From assembly GCF_014145615.1 (NCBI RefSeq), contig NZ_JACIVH010000059.1, positions 1 to 64,000 on the forward strand: DNA of 64,000 bases. The letters are read 5' to 3'. A program made the translations under genes and the position numbers. A model generated the notes under the pieces. It saw nothing but the letters and a program-made list of their open reading frames with translations, did no database searches and was not told the DNA's origin. Shown here piece by piece: positions 8,568 to 16,859 of this stretch. The number at the start of each line of letters is the position of its first letter. The first letter of the stretch is position 1. The stretch is from Limosilactobacillus balticus. GTDB taxonomy: Bacteria; Bacillota; Bacilli; Lactobacillales; Lactobacillaceae.

Positions 8568-8599
8568 GTCTGTTACTCATTTAGTAACAGACTTTTTTT
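8568..8599 (+). terminator. Terminator after tRNA-Glu
   Basis: Inverted repeat GTCTGTTACT/AGTAACAGAC (8568-8577, 8583-8592) followed by seven T. Confidence 0.9.
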
Positions 8600-8703
8600 A
8601 TTTATATTACAAATTTAGTAAAAGCGTTAAGAAAAGGTTTAATTGATGCTATGATGGATTTGTGTAAATAGAAAAAGAATAGGATGGATTTGGTGAGTTA
8701 ATT

Positions 8704-9570
8704 ATGCGAGTAATGAATTTAATGATAGTATTAGCAGTTATTGCAATTATTATTTTAGCTGCTCAATATTTTTCTCAGTTACGGAAAAACCGCAACGGTA
8801 ATAATTTCGTAAGTGGAGGCCGTGTCTTTTTTAACTGGACCTTGGTCGCTGTCTTGGTAATTTGTGTTGGGGGAATAATTTTTGGTAGCGTTCATTCACA
8901 TCGCCAAGAAGCAAAGCCAGCTCAAACTGACAAGACCGAGAATGTTGAATATACTGCTTCTGATAGTGATAATTTGGGAAAGGTTTCGGTTCAGTTTGAT
9001 CGGAAAGTTACCTTAAATGATAATGGAGAAGCAAAAGTTAAGTTTAAGGTTTCTCCACAAACTACTTTGACAATTCGGGGACATAAGAGTAAAGAGATTG
9101 TTAAAACGTTTAAAGCAAGTAAGGGAGAATCATTAGTTAACCATGCTTGTACATTTGATGTGGCTGGTACTTATGATATTACTGCAGAACGCGGTGATCA
9201 AAAGGTAACTAAGCAACTAAAGATTAAAGAAAATGATAATATCCAAGAAAGTTCATCAAGTAGCAGTTCAGTAAGTTCTAGCTCTTCTTCGGTTGCTTCA
9301 TCAGCAAGTAGTACTGTTTCCTCGTCTTCAAGCTCTGCCGCTTCAACTGCGCAAAGTAATAGTGAAAGTTCAAGCAGCACGACAGCAGCTTCATCGAATA
9401 ATGGAGGAACTTCAAGAAGCTACAATACTGCTCGTCAACGATATAATGGCAATGGTGGAGGAAATAGAACCTCTGGTAACAGTGCCCCAACTGCTCCGGC
9501 GCGAGAATCAAGTGCTCCTGCTTATAGTCAAGAAGATAATGGCTATGTTAGCGATGGCCCGCAATATTAA
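8704..9570 (+). CDS. Ser-rich membrane protein with extracytoplasmic beta domain, unknown function
   Basis: A 288-residue protein, not recognised. Two membrane segments lie near residues 5-20 and 45-62, giving a short cytoplasmic loop between them or an N-in/C-out arrangement. A globular beta-rich domain follows at about 85-178 (VSVQFDRKVTLNDNGEAKVK region). The tail from about 183 onward is almost all Ser, Ala, Thr, Asn and Gly, including runs of seven or more serines. It resembles a flexible cell-wall spacer and may be a target for O-glycosylation, which is known for Ser-rich lactobacillus proteins. There is no LPxTG motif. Confidence 0.78.
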   Translation: MRVMNLMIVLAVIAIIILAAQYFSQLRKNRNGNNFVSGGRVFFNWTLVAVLVICVGGIIFGSVHSHRQEAKPAQTDKTENVEYTASDSDNLGKVSVQFDRKVTLNDNGEAKVKFKVSPQTTLTIRGHKSKEIVKTFKASKGESLVNHACTFDVAGTYDITAERGDQKVTKQLKIKENDNIQESSSSSSSVSSSSSSVASSASSTVSSSSSSAASTAQSNSESSSSTTAASSNNGGTSRSYNTARQRYNGNGGGNRTSGNSAPTAPARESSAPAYSQEDNGYVSDGPQY

Positions 9571-9616
9571 TTTCTATTTATAATTAAATATCTGATGATA
9601 AAAGAATGAACTATTT

Positions 9617-9670
9617 TAAAAGAACAAAAGATAATTTTTTCATATGAAAAATTATTCTTTTGTTCTTTTT
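9617..9670. terminator. Long terminator hairpin after the Ser-rich protein gene
   Basis: Near-perfect 22-base inverted repeat of AAAAGAACAAAAGATAATTT type with one bulged T and a small loop near 9640, ending in T-rich sequence. The rest of 9571-9840 is AT-rich and shows only the ribosome site of the next gene. Confidence 0.85.
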
Positions 9671-9840
9671 CATTATTAATAACGATGTAAAAATATTGAT
9701 ATATCAAGGATAAGAAGCGGGGAATACTGAGAATTATATTCCTAAACAATTTATCAGTATTGAAATAAAGATGAAGTATATTATACTCAATACTAAATAA
9801 TAGTTATCGAATTATAAAAGCATTTAAGGGGGATAAAAAG

Positions 9841-12800
9841 ATGCTTGATACAGATGAGATCAAAAAAAATGAGGCAGCTGGTGTTGAGCTTGCCCCAGTT
9901 GAAATTGTTGGCGAACAAGTAAAATTAGGGGATGAGTCTGCTTCAAGTATTGCTTCATTCAATAAAACTCCATTATTAGAAAAAATACTTCAAGCAGTGC
10001 CTAATTTTGCGGCTCAACAGCAAAAACTGAATGGTCAAGAACCAGTAATAAAAAATAATCCAGCATTAGGTGAATATAACCTAAACGATGATTTAGGAGG
10101 CTTAATGCATGGGACTTACTTACAGGCAACTAATAGTGAAAGTCAAGTTAAGGATCGTTCGCTTGTAAGTCGTAATTCAATGAGGGAAACCGCATCATTA
10201 GTTAATTATCAGGCAGCTACTGATTTTAGTGGATATGGACATTTAAAGAATAATACGGAAACCACAAAAGCAGTTGAAGTTGTTTACACTCTTCCTACAT
10301 TTGAAGTTAAACAAGGAACAGCACAAGTTGTAATTGATGGGGCGCGGATTAATGAATTTGACGGCCTTGAGTACAAAGATGAAAAGGGGAACGTAATTCC
10401 AGGGTTTGATATTACCTATAGTTATCAAGGCCACGAAGGTGAGTATTCTACTATTGATACCCTTAAGCAACGTGATGACTTTAGCTGGGAAAAAGTAACA
10501 GCGGTTATGGTGTTTGGCTCTTTATTACCAAATAGTTCTTACCGTGTTGAATTTCCTTTTAAAATTACAAATTTAGCAAATATTAATACTCAAGAGCATT
10601 TTAATTTAAATGAGTATGCATTTTATGATTTAACAGTTAATAAGCATACGACATCACAATTAAACTTCCGCTTAAGTACACCTATTTTTGCTCATGATGA
10701 CTACCGAGACATTCCGTTCATGGCACTCAATCGAACTGAAGATGGCGATCAATTATTTCCAGAAGATATTCAAGAGGTGATGCCAACTTTGGGTGCAGTG
10801 CCATATGCAATCAGTAACTTTAATGATGAGGTTTCGTTTGATGCTGATGGGGATAATGTAATGTGGCAAGGTGGCCAATACTTTTTTAAGTTGGCCGCCA
10901 TTCAAAGTGCAATTCAGGAAAAAGGATTTTCAGTCGATGTTGACAAGACGGGACGAAAGTTAATGGGAGCCGCTGCGTTTATGGTTCAACCTACTTATCT
11001 TGATTTTGAGAACTTTGACTTTATTCCTTATGTTGTTATTCATCAACTTCTTATTACAAAATCTTTTACTCTTAAGGCAGAGGCAAAAGATGATTGGAAT
11101 TCATTTGGTGGTGTTGAAAAAGTTTGTGGCCTTTCTTCAACTAATGAAGAGCTTCCGGTTAGCCCTGAACAAACATTTATTGTTGATGATTCTGAATTAG
11201 TAGATGCAACGCCTGGCGATTATAATGTCATTATTGGCTATTTCCTTAATGGAAGTGAAGATAATGACATGTTAATTACTTCGCCTGCAAAGGTAAGGAT
11301 GGTTGAAAATAAACAGACAATTAATGTTTATTATGTTGACTTGGTTGATGTTCCTAATAAAGCAAAAGGTGATTTACAGCCAAGTGATGGAAAAATTCTT
11401 GAAAATCAAACCCAAACTTTTACCGGTAAAGGTGATGAGGAGTATCATAACCAACTTTGGGGTGAAGAAAACGGCTTTGAGATTTATGAATATGAACAAG
11501 GTGCTGAATCAGGAGTATATGTTGGGGGACAACCTACTAAGGACTATTATGTTTACCTTATTCATAAAATTGAAAAGATTGCCGAAGATCACCAAGTAAC
11601 ACGAACAATTACTTTTAATATGCCAGATGGTTCTAAGCAAATTATTAAGCAAATTGGAAAAATTCAGCGTTTGGGAATTACTGATAAAACAGCTAATGAA
11701 CAAACATGGAGTGATTGGAGTAAAGCTACTCTTCCCGCAGTTACTGCACCTCATGTACCAGGATATACGGTCAAAAATGTTGATGCTGAACCAATTTCAT
11801 TAACTTCAAAAGATAGCAATATTAATGTTATTTACCATCCAAAGAGAGTTAGGGTCAAGATTAAATATGTCGATGAAGCTGGAAATGAAATTGATGAGCA
11901 AATAATTTCAGGACTTGCTGGCGATTTGATCAGTCATAAACCAACAGTTGAAACTGACCGTCTTGCTGATGAAGGATATGTGATTATAGATAATGAATTG
12001 CCACAAAATGCTCGCTTAATGGCCGAAGATGGCGAGCAGGAAAAAGAATACAAGATTATTATTAGTAAACAGAATTCACAAGTACAACAAATTACCGTCT
12101 TTTATGTTGATGTTCCTGATGATCGGTTACCAATTGTTAAGCCTTCTTCCGGTCAAATTATTGATAATCGAACTCAAAGATTAAACGTTACAGAAGGACA
12201 AACGTACAATAATGAACTATGGGATTTTGAAAGTGCCGGATATGAACTATTTAAGGCTGATAAAGGGGCATTAAAAGGGAAGTATTTTGCTGGTAGTCCT
12301 GAACAACAATATTACGTTTACCTAACTCACCAAACTACTCCCCTAAAGAAGGAGCATCACGTAACGCGAACCATTCAGATTACAATGCCTGATCAAACAG
12401 AACAGATTGTAACTCAGGAAGCAATTGTTACTCGTTTTGGTGTTCATGATGAAGTGCTTGGTAGTGACATTTGGCAAGAGTGGAGTAAGGAAGTGCTTCC
12501 TGAATATATCCCAACACCAATTGAAGGATATGATACACCTACAATTCCTGCTGAACAGGTTGATGAAAATGCGAGTGATCGAAGTGAAAAGATTGTTTAC
12601 ACTCCCCAGACAGCTAAAATTCAGATTAAGTTCATTGACCAAACTGGCACGGAATTAGCGTCTAAGGAACTTATTGGAAAAACGGGAGAAGAATTTGACT
12701 ACGATCCAACTTCTCAAATTAAATCATTTGAAAATGAGGGCTATGTCCTTGATAAGAATACTTTTCCAGCAGATCATCATTTCTTAGTTGGAACACAAAC

Positions 12801-12951
12801 TTATGTTATTACCTTAAAGAAGTTAGTAGCAGTAACCCCTCATGGCAATAGTGAGACAAAATCGACAATCGAACAAATTAAGTCGACTGATAATGAGAAA
12901 ACTGAAAATAAAAAGGGGATCTTTGCTGCATTTAAAGGTTATTTTAAATAG
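9841..12951 (+). CDS. Large MucBP-repeat protein without signal peptide or sortase motif
   Basis: A 1036-residue protein related to the mucus-binding surface proteins of lactobacilli. The N-terminal about 490 residues are unique and rich in Asp, Asn and Phe. Two repeats of about 250 residues follow (about 490-742 and 747-995). Each begins INVYYVDL or ITVFYVDV, contains NQLWGEENGFE or NELWDFESAGYE and YYVYLxH, then TRTITFNMPDGSKQ or TRTIQITMPDQTEQ, and ends with a MucBP unit (KIKYVDEAGNEI or QIKFIDQTGTEL). A short polar tail ends FAAFKGYFK. The ATG follows AAGGGGG at good spacing. It has neither an export signal nor LPxTG, LysM or SLH anchors, which is odd for this family. Confidence 0.88.
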   Translation: MLDTDEIKKNEAAGVELAPVEIVGEQVKLGDESASSIASFNKTPLLEKILQAVPNFAAQQQKLNGQEPVIKNNPALGEYNLNDDLGGLMHGTYLQATNSESQVKDRSLVSRNSMRETASLVNYQAATDFSGYGHLKNNTETTKAVEVVYTLPTFEVKQGTAQVVIDGARINEFDGLEYKDEKGNVIPGFDITYSYQGHEGEYSTIDTLKQRDDFSWEKVTAVMVFGSLLPNSSYRVEFPFKITNLANINTQEHFNLNEYAFYDLTVNKHTTSQLNFRLSTPIFAHDDYRDIPFMALNRTEDGDQLFPEDIQEVMPTLGAVPYAISNFNDEVSFDADGDNVMWQGGQYFFKLAAIQSAIQEKGFSVDVDKTGRKLMGAAAFMVQPTYLDFENFDFIPYVVIHQLLITKSFTLKAEAKDDWNSFGGVEKVCGLSSTNEELPVSPEQTFIVDDSELVDATPGDYNVIIGYFLNGSEDNDMLITSPAKVRMVENKQTINVYYVDLVDVPNKAKGDLQPSDGKILENQTQTFTGKGDEEYHNQLWGEENGFEIYEYEQGAESGVYVGGQPTKDYYVYLIHKIEKIAEDHQVTRTITFNMPDGSKQIIKQIGKIQRLGITDKTANEQTWSDWSKATLPAVTAPHVPGYTVKNVDAEPISLTSKDSNINVIYHPKRVRVKIKYVDEAGNEIDEQIISGLAGDLISHKPTVETDRLADEGYVIIDNELPQNARLMAEDGEQEKEYKIIISKQNSQVQQITVFYVDVPDDRLPIVKPSSGQIIDNRTQRLNVTEGQTYNNELWDFESAGYELFKADKGALKGKYFAGSPEQQYYVYLTHQTTPLKKEHHVTRTIQITMPDQTEQIVTQEAIVTRFGVHDEVLGSDIWQEWSKEVLPEYIPTPIEGYDTPTIPAEQVDENASDRSEKIVYTPQTAKIQIKFIDQTGTELASKELIGKTGEEFDYDPTSQIKSFENEGYVLDKNTFPADHHFLVGTQTYVITLKKLVAVTPHGNSETKSTIEQIKSTDNEKTENKKGIFAAFKGYFK
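11312..12830 (+). repeat. Two tandem MucBP-type repeats inside the large surface-like protein
   Basis: Repeat 1 spans about 11312-12068 and repeat 2 about 12081-12830. They are colinear over their full length at protein level (YVD, LW, YYVYL, VTRTI, W-W and MucBP landmarks in the same order) but clearly diverged in DNA, so this is an old duplication. Confidence 0.75.
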
Positions 12952-12961
12952 GTGAATTAAT

Positions 12962-13017
12962 AAAGGAGTACAGAAGGAAGAAACCGATAAGGGCAAATTC
13001 CTTTTGTACTCCTTTTT
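12962..13017. terminator. Terminator between the MucBP-type gene and the convergent lipoprotein gene
   Basis: Inverted repeat AAAGGAGTACAGAAGGAA / TTCCTTTTGTACTCCTTT with one mismatch and a loop of about 18 bases, followed by T. It probably serves both convergent genes. Confidence 0.88.
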
Positions 13018-13029
13018 AAGTTAAAGGTA

Positions 13030-13617
13030 TTAATTATCGTAATTTCCGGTGATTGGATTCATTTCATGGATTTGATTTGTGGCGGGGTCATATTGATAGG
13101 TACCAGTAAGATGGGCTACATTTGGATCACCACCTTGATTATTACGAACTTCAATTTGATAATTATTGTTTTGATTATTCTTAGTCATGTAATAATGATT
13201 GCCATCTTGTTGAACGCCACTTGTCTTGACAAAACTTGTTAGAACTTGTTGATCGTTTTGTGAAGAGGAATTGGTAGTTACTGATTGGCTGCTAGGATTA
13301 CTAGTTACTGATGAACTAGTAGCTTTAGTAGTTTGATCAGTTAATTTTTCTGAACTGTTAGCTACCTTGACCTTTGAACTTGTGCTTTTTGAGCTTGCAT
13401 TTATTGCAGAAGTGGACTGTACACTATTAGGTGTTTGCTTTTTTGCCTTTTCGCTACTAGTGGAGGAGGCCGCCTTTTTGCTTGTCTGTTGACTTACTTT
13501 TGTCGCAGAAATAGACGTTTTTGTTGGAGCTGCTGCGCTATTTGTACACCCGACTAGTCCAAGGGCGGCTAAAATTACTAACGAACTTGCTAAAACTTTA
13601 TTTGTCATCTTCATCAT
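13030..13617 (-). CDS. Ser/Thr-rich lipoprotein, unknown function
   Basis: A 195-residue exported lipoprotein. The signal peptide ends in the lipobox LVGC with the lipidated Cys24. A low-complexity linker of Ser, Thr, Lys and Ala covers about residues 28-122 and probably spans the wall. A small C-terminal domain of about 70 residues follows (LTSFVKTSGVQQDGNHYYM onward). The start is preceded by GAGGGGG. Its own promoter, with -10 TATAAT, is readable on the minus strand near 13670. The C-terminal domain is not recognised. Confidence 0.85.
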   Translation of the reverse strand: MMKMTNKVLASSLVILAALGLVGCTNSAAAPTKTSISATKVSQQTSKKAASSTSSEKAKKQTPNSVQSTSAINASSKSTSSKVKVANSSEKLTDQTTKATSSSVTSNPSSQSVTTNSSSQNDQQVLTSFVKTSGVQQDGNHYYMTKNNQNNNYQIEVRNNQGGDPNVAHLTGTYQYDPATNQIHEMNPITGNYDN

Positions 13618-13809
13618 TTTTATGACCCCCTCAATCTCTCTTATTTTTATAAAATCATTACAACTATATTATACCGCCTTTTGAAATATTTTTGTAATAT
13701 TTTTAATTTATTTGTCATAATTAGCCAATTTTGTTTAATAAATTTCTGGATATTTTGCCTTTGCCCTATTTAAGTTAAAATAAACTCTATTGAGGAAGTG
13801 AATTAAACG

Positions 13810-14829
13810 ATGAATAAATACGATTTAACAATTACTAAATTACATCAAATGGTTAAAGAAGGGATTGTTCCGGGAGTTAGCTATGTGATTTTTGACCGTC
13901 AACATACGATTAAGGAAGTAACAGGGATGGCTCAAGTGTACCCTGAGACTGAATTATTAAAACCTGGTATGCTCTATGATGTGGCCTCATTAACAAAAGT
14001 AATAGGAACAGTTCCAGTTATTGCCATGCTTATTCAAAAAGGAGCATTGTCTTTAGAGGATCCGATAAAGAAGTATTTACCTGAATTTAATGATAACCGA
14101 CCAACTATTCGAAATCTTCTTACCCATACTTCTGGGATTGCTGGTTATATTCCACATCGTAATGAGTTAACTGCCTCTGAACTAAAGACGGCTTTTTTGA
14201 CAAAAATGCAGGTGGAGGATAGTTTGAATCATCAAATTAAATATGCGGATGTGAACTATTTGTATTTGGGATGGATTATTGAACGAATTTATAGTCAGCC
14301 GGTTCAAAAGGTTATTACAGAACAGGTTCTTAAACCATTAAATATGTCAACTGCGACATTTAATCCTCATCCAGCTAACTGTGTACCAACAGAAGTACAA
14401 GAAAAACGTGGCTTGATTAGGGGAGAAACTCATGATCCTAAGGGGTATATTTTAGGAGAAAATTGTGGATGTGCAGGCCTCTTTGCATCGTTGAAAGATT
14501 TGGAGATTTTTAGTCATGCGCTTATTGAAAATAATTTAAATGGCCTGCTCACTTCTAAAATAATTAATCTGCTTTTTACAGATCAAACACGAATTCCTGG
14601 TCCGCATAGTCGCTCTCTTGGATGGAAACTATTTCATGCTAAAGATCATCACCTTTTGATTAGCCATACTGGGTTTACGGGAACTTGGATGGTGTTAGAT
14701 CGGCAAACTGACCAAGGCTTTATTGTATTAACTAATCGTGTTCATCCAAGTGCCAAAAACCAAGAATTTTTAGCTGCTCGTGACCAACTTTTTGCAATTT
14801 ATTTAACAGAAAAAGAAAAAACTTTGTGA
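13810..14829 (+). CDS. Serine hydrolase, beta-lactamase (class C/PBP4*) family
   Basis: A 339-residue penicillin-binding-protein-like hydrolase. The catalytic SxxK motif is SLTK at residues 60-63. The second motif is YADVN from Tyr145, and the third is HTG in the C-terminal part (SHTGFTGTWM). No signal peptide is visible, so it is probably cytoplasmic. Members act as D-amino peptidases, esterases or other hydrolases, and most are not beta-lactamases in practice. Start ATG after GAGGAAG. Monocistronic, ahead of the arginine deiminase locus with no functional link seen. Confidence 0.88.
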   Translation: MNKYDLTITKLHQMVKEGIVPGVSYVIFDRQHTIKEVTGMAQVYPETELLKPGMLYDVASLTKVIGTVPVIAMLIQKGALSLEDPIKKYLPEFNDNRPTIRNLLTHTSGIAGYIPHRNELTASELKTAFLTKMQVEDSLNHQIKYADVNYLYLGWIIERIYSQPVQKVITEQVLKPLNMSTATFNPHPANCVPTEVQEKRGLIRGETHDPKGYILGENCGCAGLFASLKDLEIFSHALIENNLNGLLTSKIINLLFTDQTRIPGPHSRSLGWKLFHAKDHHLLISHTGFTGTWMVLDRQTDQGFIVLTNRVHPSAKNQEFLAARDQLFAIYLTEKEKTL

Positions 14830-14849
14830 AATTTATATGCAATCAATTG

Positions 14850-14863
14850 AATAACCGCTTTCA
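14850..14863 (+). promoter_or_regulatory. Weak CRE-like site upstream of arcA
   Basis: AATAACCGCTTTCA matches the CcpA operator TGWAANCGNTNWCA at 12 of 14 positions. It lies about 115 bases upstream of the arcA -35. Motif match only. Confidence 0.35.
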
Positions 14864-14964
14864 CAGAATATGCGCTTTAGGAGTAAAAAATGTATAAAAA
14901 CTGTTGATAATTTATATTAATAACTTCTTTTTATATAATTCACTAAATATTGATTTGACGGCAT

Positions 14965-14993
14965 TTGACAACGTTTACATAAACTAATATGAT
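14965..14993 (+). promoter_or_regulatory. arcA promoter with overlapping CRE (CcpA operator)
   Basis: TTGACA (14965-14970), 17-base spacer, TATGAT (14988-14993). The sequence TGACAACGTTTACA (14966-14979) overlaps the -35 and spacer and matches the CRE consensus at 13 of 14 positions, so glucose repression by CcpA would block polymerase binding. Carbon catabolite control of the ADI pathway is well known in lactic acid bacteria. Confidence 0.75.
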
Positions 14994-15035
14994 GTAGTTG
15001 TAGTCAAGTGATACTTCAAAAAGGAGTGATATTGT

Positions 15036-16268
15036 ATGCAAAGTCCAATTCATGTTACATCAGAAATTGGGAAGCTTAAGACAGTTATGTTGCATCGACC
15101 AGGTAAGGAAATCGAAAATGTTTATCCTGAAATTCTTCACCGGATGCTTGTAGATGACATTCCATACTTACCGATCGCTCAAGAAGAACATGATCTTTTT
15201 GCGCAAACATTACGTGATAACGGCGCAGAAGTCTTGTATCTTGAAGATTTATTAACCGACGCACTGGCAAATGATAATATCAAAGATGAATTCCTTGAAA
15301 AGATCATTGCTGAATCTGGTTATGCTGCTGGAGCAATCCATGACGGCTTAAAGGAATTCTTGCTTAGTTTCAGTACTAAGGATATGGTTAACAAGATTAT
15401 TGCTGGTGTACGTAAAGATGAAATTAAAACAAAGTATGCTTCGCTTGCCGAATTAGCAGAAGACAAGGATTACCCATTCTATATGGATCCAATGCCAAAT
15501 GCATACTTTACTCGTGACCAACAGGCATGTATCGGGGATGGAATTACCATTAACCGCATGACCTTTAAGGCTCGGCAACGTGAATCTCTCTTTACTGAGT
15601 ACATCATTAAGCACAATAAGCGTTTTGCCGACAAGGGTGTTGAGGTATGGCGAAACCGTTATCCTGAAGGCCGGATTGAAGGTGGAGACGAATTAGTTCT
15701 CAGTGATCACGTATTAGCAATTGGTATTTCTCAACGAACATCTGCTAAGGCTATTACAGAATTAGCTGAAAGTCTCTTTGAAAAGTCTGATTATGATACA
15801 GTAATTGCTATCCATATTCCTCATAATCATGCAATGATGCACCTTGATACTGTATTTACAATGATTAACTATGATCAATTTACAGTTCATCCAGCAATCT
15901 TACGTGATGGCGGACATGTTGATGCATACATTATGCACCCCGGTAATAATGGTGAAATTTCAATTACTCATGAAACAAATCTTAAAGAAATTTTGAAGAA
16001 GGCACTTGATAAGCCGGAAATTGATTTAATTCCTACTGGTGGTGGTGACCCAATTATTGCCCCACGTGAACAGTGGAATGACGGTTCTAACACGCTAGCA
16101 ATTGCCCCTGGTGTAGTTGTAACTTATGATCGGAACTATGTCTCAAACGATTTGCTGCGTAAGCATGGTATTCTTGTTCACGAGGTTCGTTCAAGTGAAT
16201 TATCACGGGGTCGTGGTGGTCCACGGTGCATGTCATGTCCAATTGTTCGTGAAGATCTCAAGAAATAA
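15036..16268 (+). CDS. arcA: Arginine deiminase
   Basis: Cytoplasmic enzyme of 410 residues converting arginine to citrulline and ammonia, the first step of the ADI pathway that yields ATP and raises pH. Family motifs are intact: [14 protein letters not shown], the substrate loop [10 protein letters not shown] and the C-terminal GGPRCMSCP with nucleophile Cys398. Start ATG after AAGGAGTG. Followed by a terminator and then argR and two antiporters. Genes for ornithine carbamoyltransferase and carbamate kinase are not in this locus. Expression is probably under CcpA (CRE at the promoter) and ArgR. Confidence 0.98.
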   Translation: MQSPIHVTSEIGKLKTVMLHRPGKEIENVYPEILHRMLVDDIPYLPIAQEEHDLFAQTLRDNGAEVLYLEDLLTDALANDNIKDEFLEKIIAESGYAAGAIHDGLKEFLLSFSTKDMVNKIIAGVRKDEIKTKYASLAELAEDKDYPFYMDPMPNAYFTRDQQACIGDGITINRMTFKARQRESLFTEYIIKHNKRFADKGVEVWRNRYPEGRIEGGDELVLSDHVLAIGISQRTSAKAITELAESLFEKSDYDTVIAIHIPHNHAMMHLDTVFTMINYDQFTVHPAILRDGGHVDAYIMHPGNNGEISITHETNLKEILKKALDKPEIDLIPTGGGDPIIAPREQWNDGSNTLAIAPGVVVTYDRNYVSNDLLRKHGILVHEVRSSELSRGRGGPRCMSCPIVREDLKK

Positions 16269-16278
16269 ATAAGATAAT

Positions 16279-16333
16279 AAAAGCAGCAAATTTATCTGAG
16301 TATCTAGAAAGGGTATAATTTTGCTGCTTTTTC
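16279..16333 (+). terminator. Terminator after arcA
   Basis: AAAAGCAGCAAA pairs with TTTGCTGCTTTT across a loop of about 30 bases, followed by T-rich sequence. It probably separates arcA from argR transcription, perhaps incompletely. Confidence 0.75.
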
Positions 16334-16377
16334 TTGTATCATTTTAGTGTAATTAACATGATAAGAAGGGAACACGA

Positions 16378-16839
16378 ATGGATCGAAAGGCAAGAAGAAA
16401 ATATATTGAACAAGTGGTTAATGATCGTAAAATTGAAACACAAGAGGAATTGCTTAAGTTGTTAACTGAGGCGGGTTTCGAAACAACACAAGCAACAATT
16501 TCAAGAGATATTCATGCATTGAATATCGTTAAAGCAAATGATGGCGATGGTCATACCCACTATGTTCAACTCCATGTGACACCCGAACATAATTTTGAAC
16601 GATTATACCAAGGAATTCATGATAATGTGCGGACAATTGAAACTGTTCAATTTATGAACGTAATCAAAACTGCACTAAATTCTAGTTACGCGACGATTTT
16701 GGCTGGAATGTTTGATGAACTTGATATTCCGGAAGTTGTGGGCACACTTGCTGGAAACGACACCTTGATTATCATTAGTAAAGATAATGATGATGCTAAA
16801 ATGGTCTATGATTTAATCATTCAACACATGCATTCATAA
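16378..16839 (+). CDS. argR: ArgR-family arginine-responsive regulator
   Basis: A 153-residue DNA-binding regulator forming hexamers in its family. The N-terminal winged helix carries the recognition Ser-Arg (ATISRDI, S42-R43). The C-terminal oligomerisation domain has the arginine-binding loop GTLAGNDT, residues 122-129. Most ArgR proteins have GDD there; here the first aspartate is Asn127, which may lower arginine affinity or imply function with a second ArgR paralogue. It lies 20 bases before an ArcD antiporter gene, as part of the ADI locus. Confidence 0.95.
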   Translation: MDRKARRKYIEQVVNDRKIETQEELLKLLTEAGFETTQATISRDIHALNIVKANDGDGHTHYVQLHVTPEHNFERLYQGIHDNVRTIETVQFMNVIKTALNSSYATILAGMFDELDIPEVVGTLAGNDTLIIISKDNDDAKMVYDLIIQHMHS

Positions 16840-16859
16840 ACTGCATAGGAGGGATATTT

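Noticed and set aside
9198-9583. Several frames opposite to or shifted within the Ser-rich protein gene
   Set aside because: They result from the repetitive Ser codons, which leave all frames open; no starts with ribosome sites.
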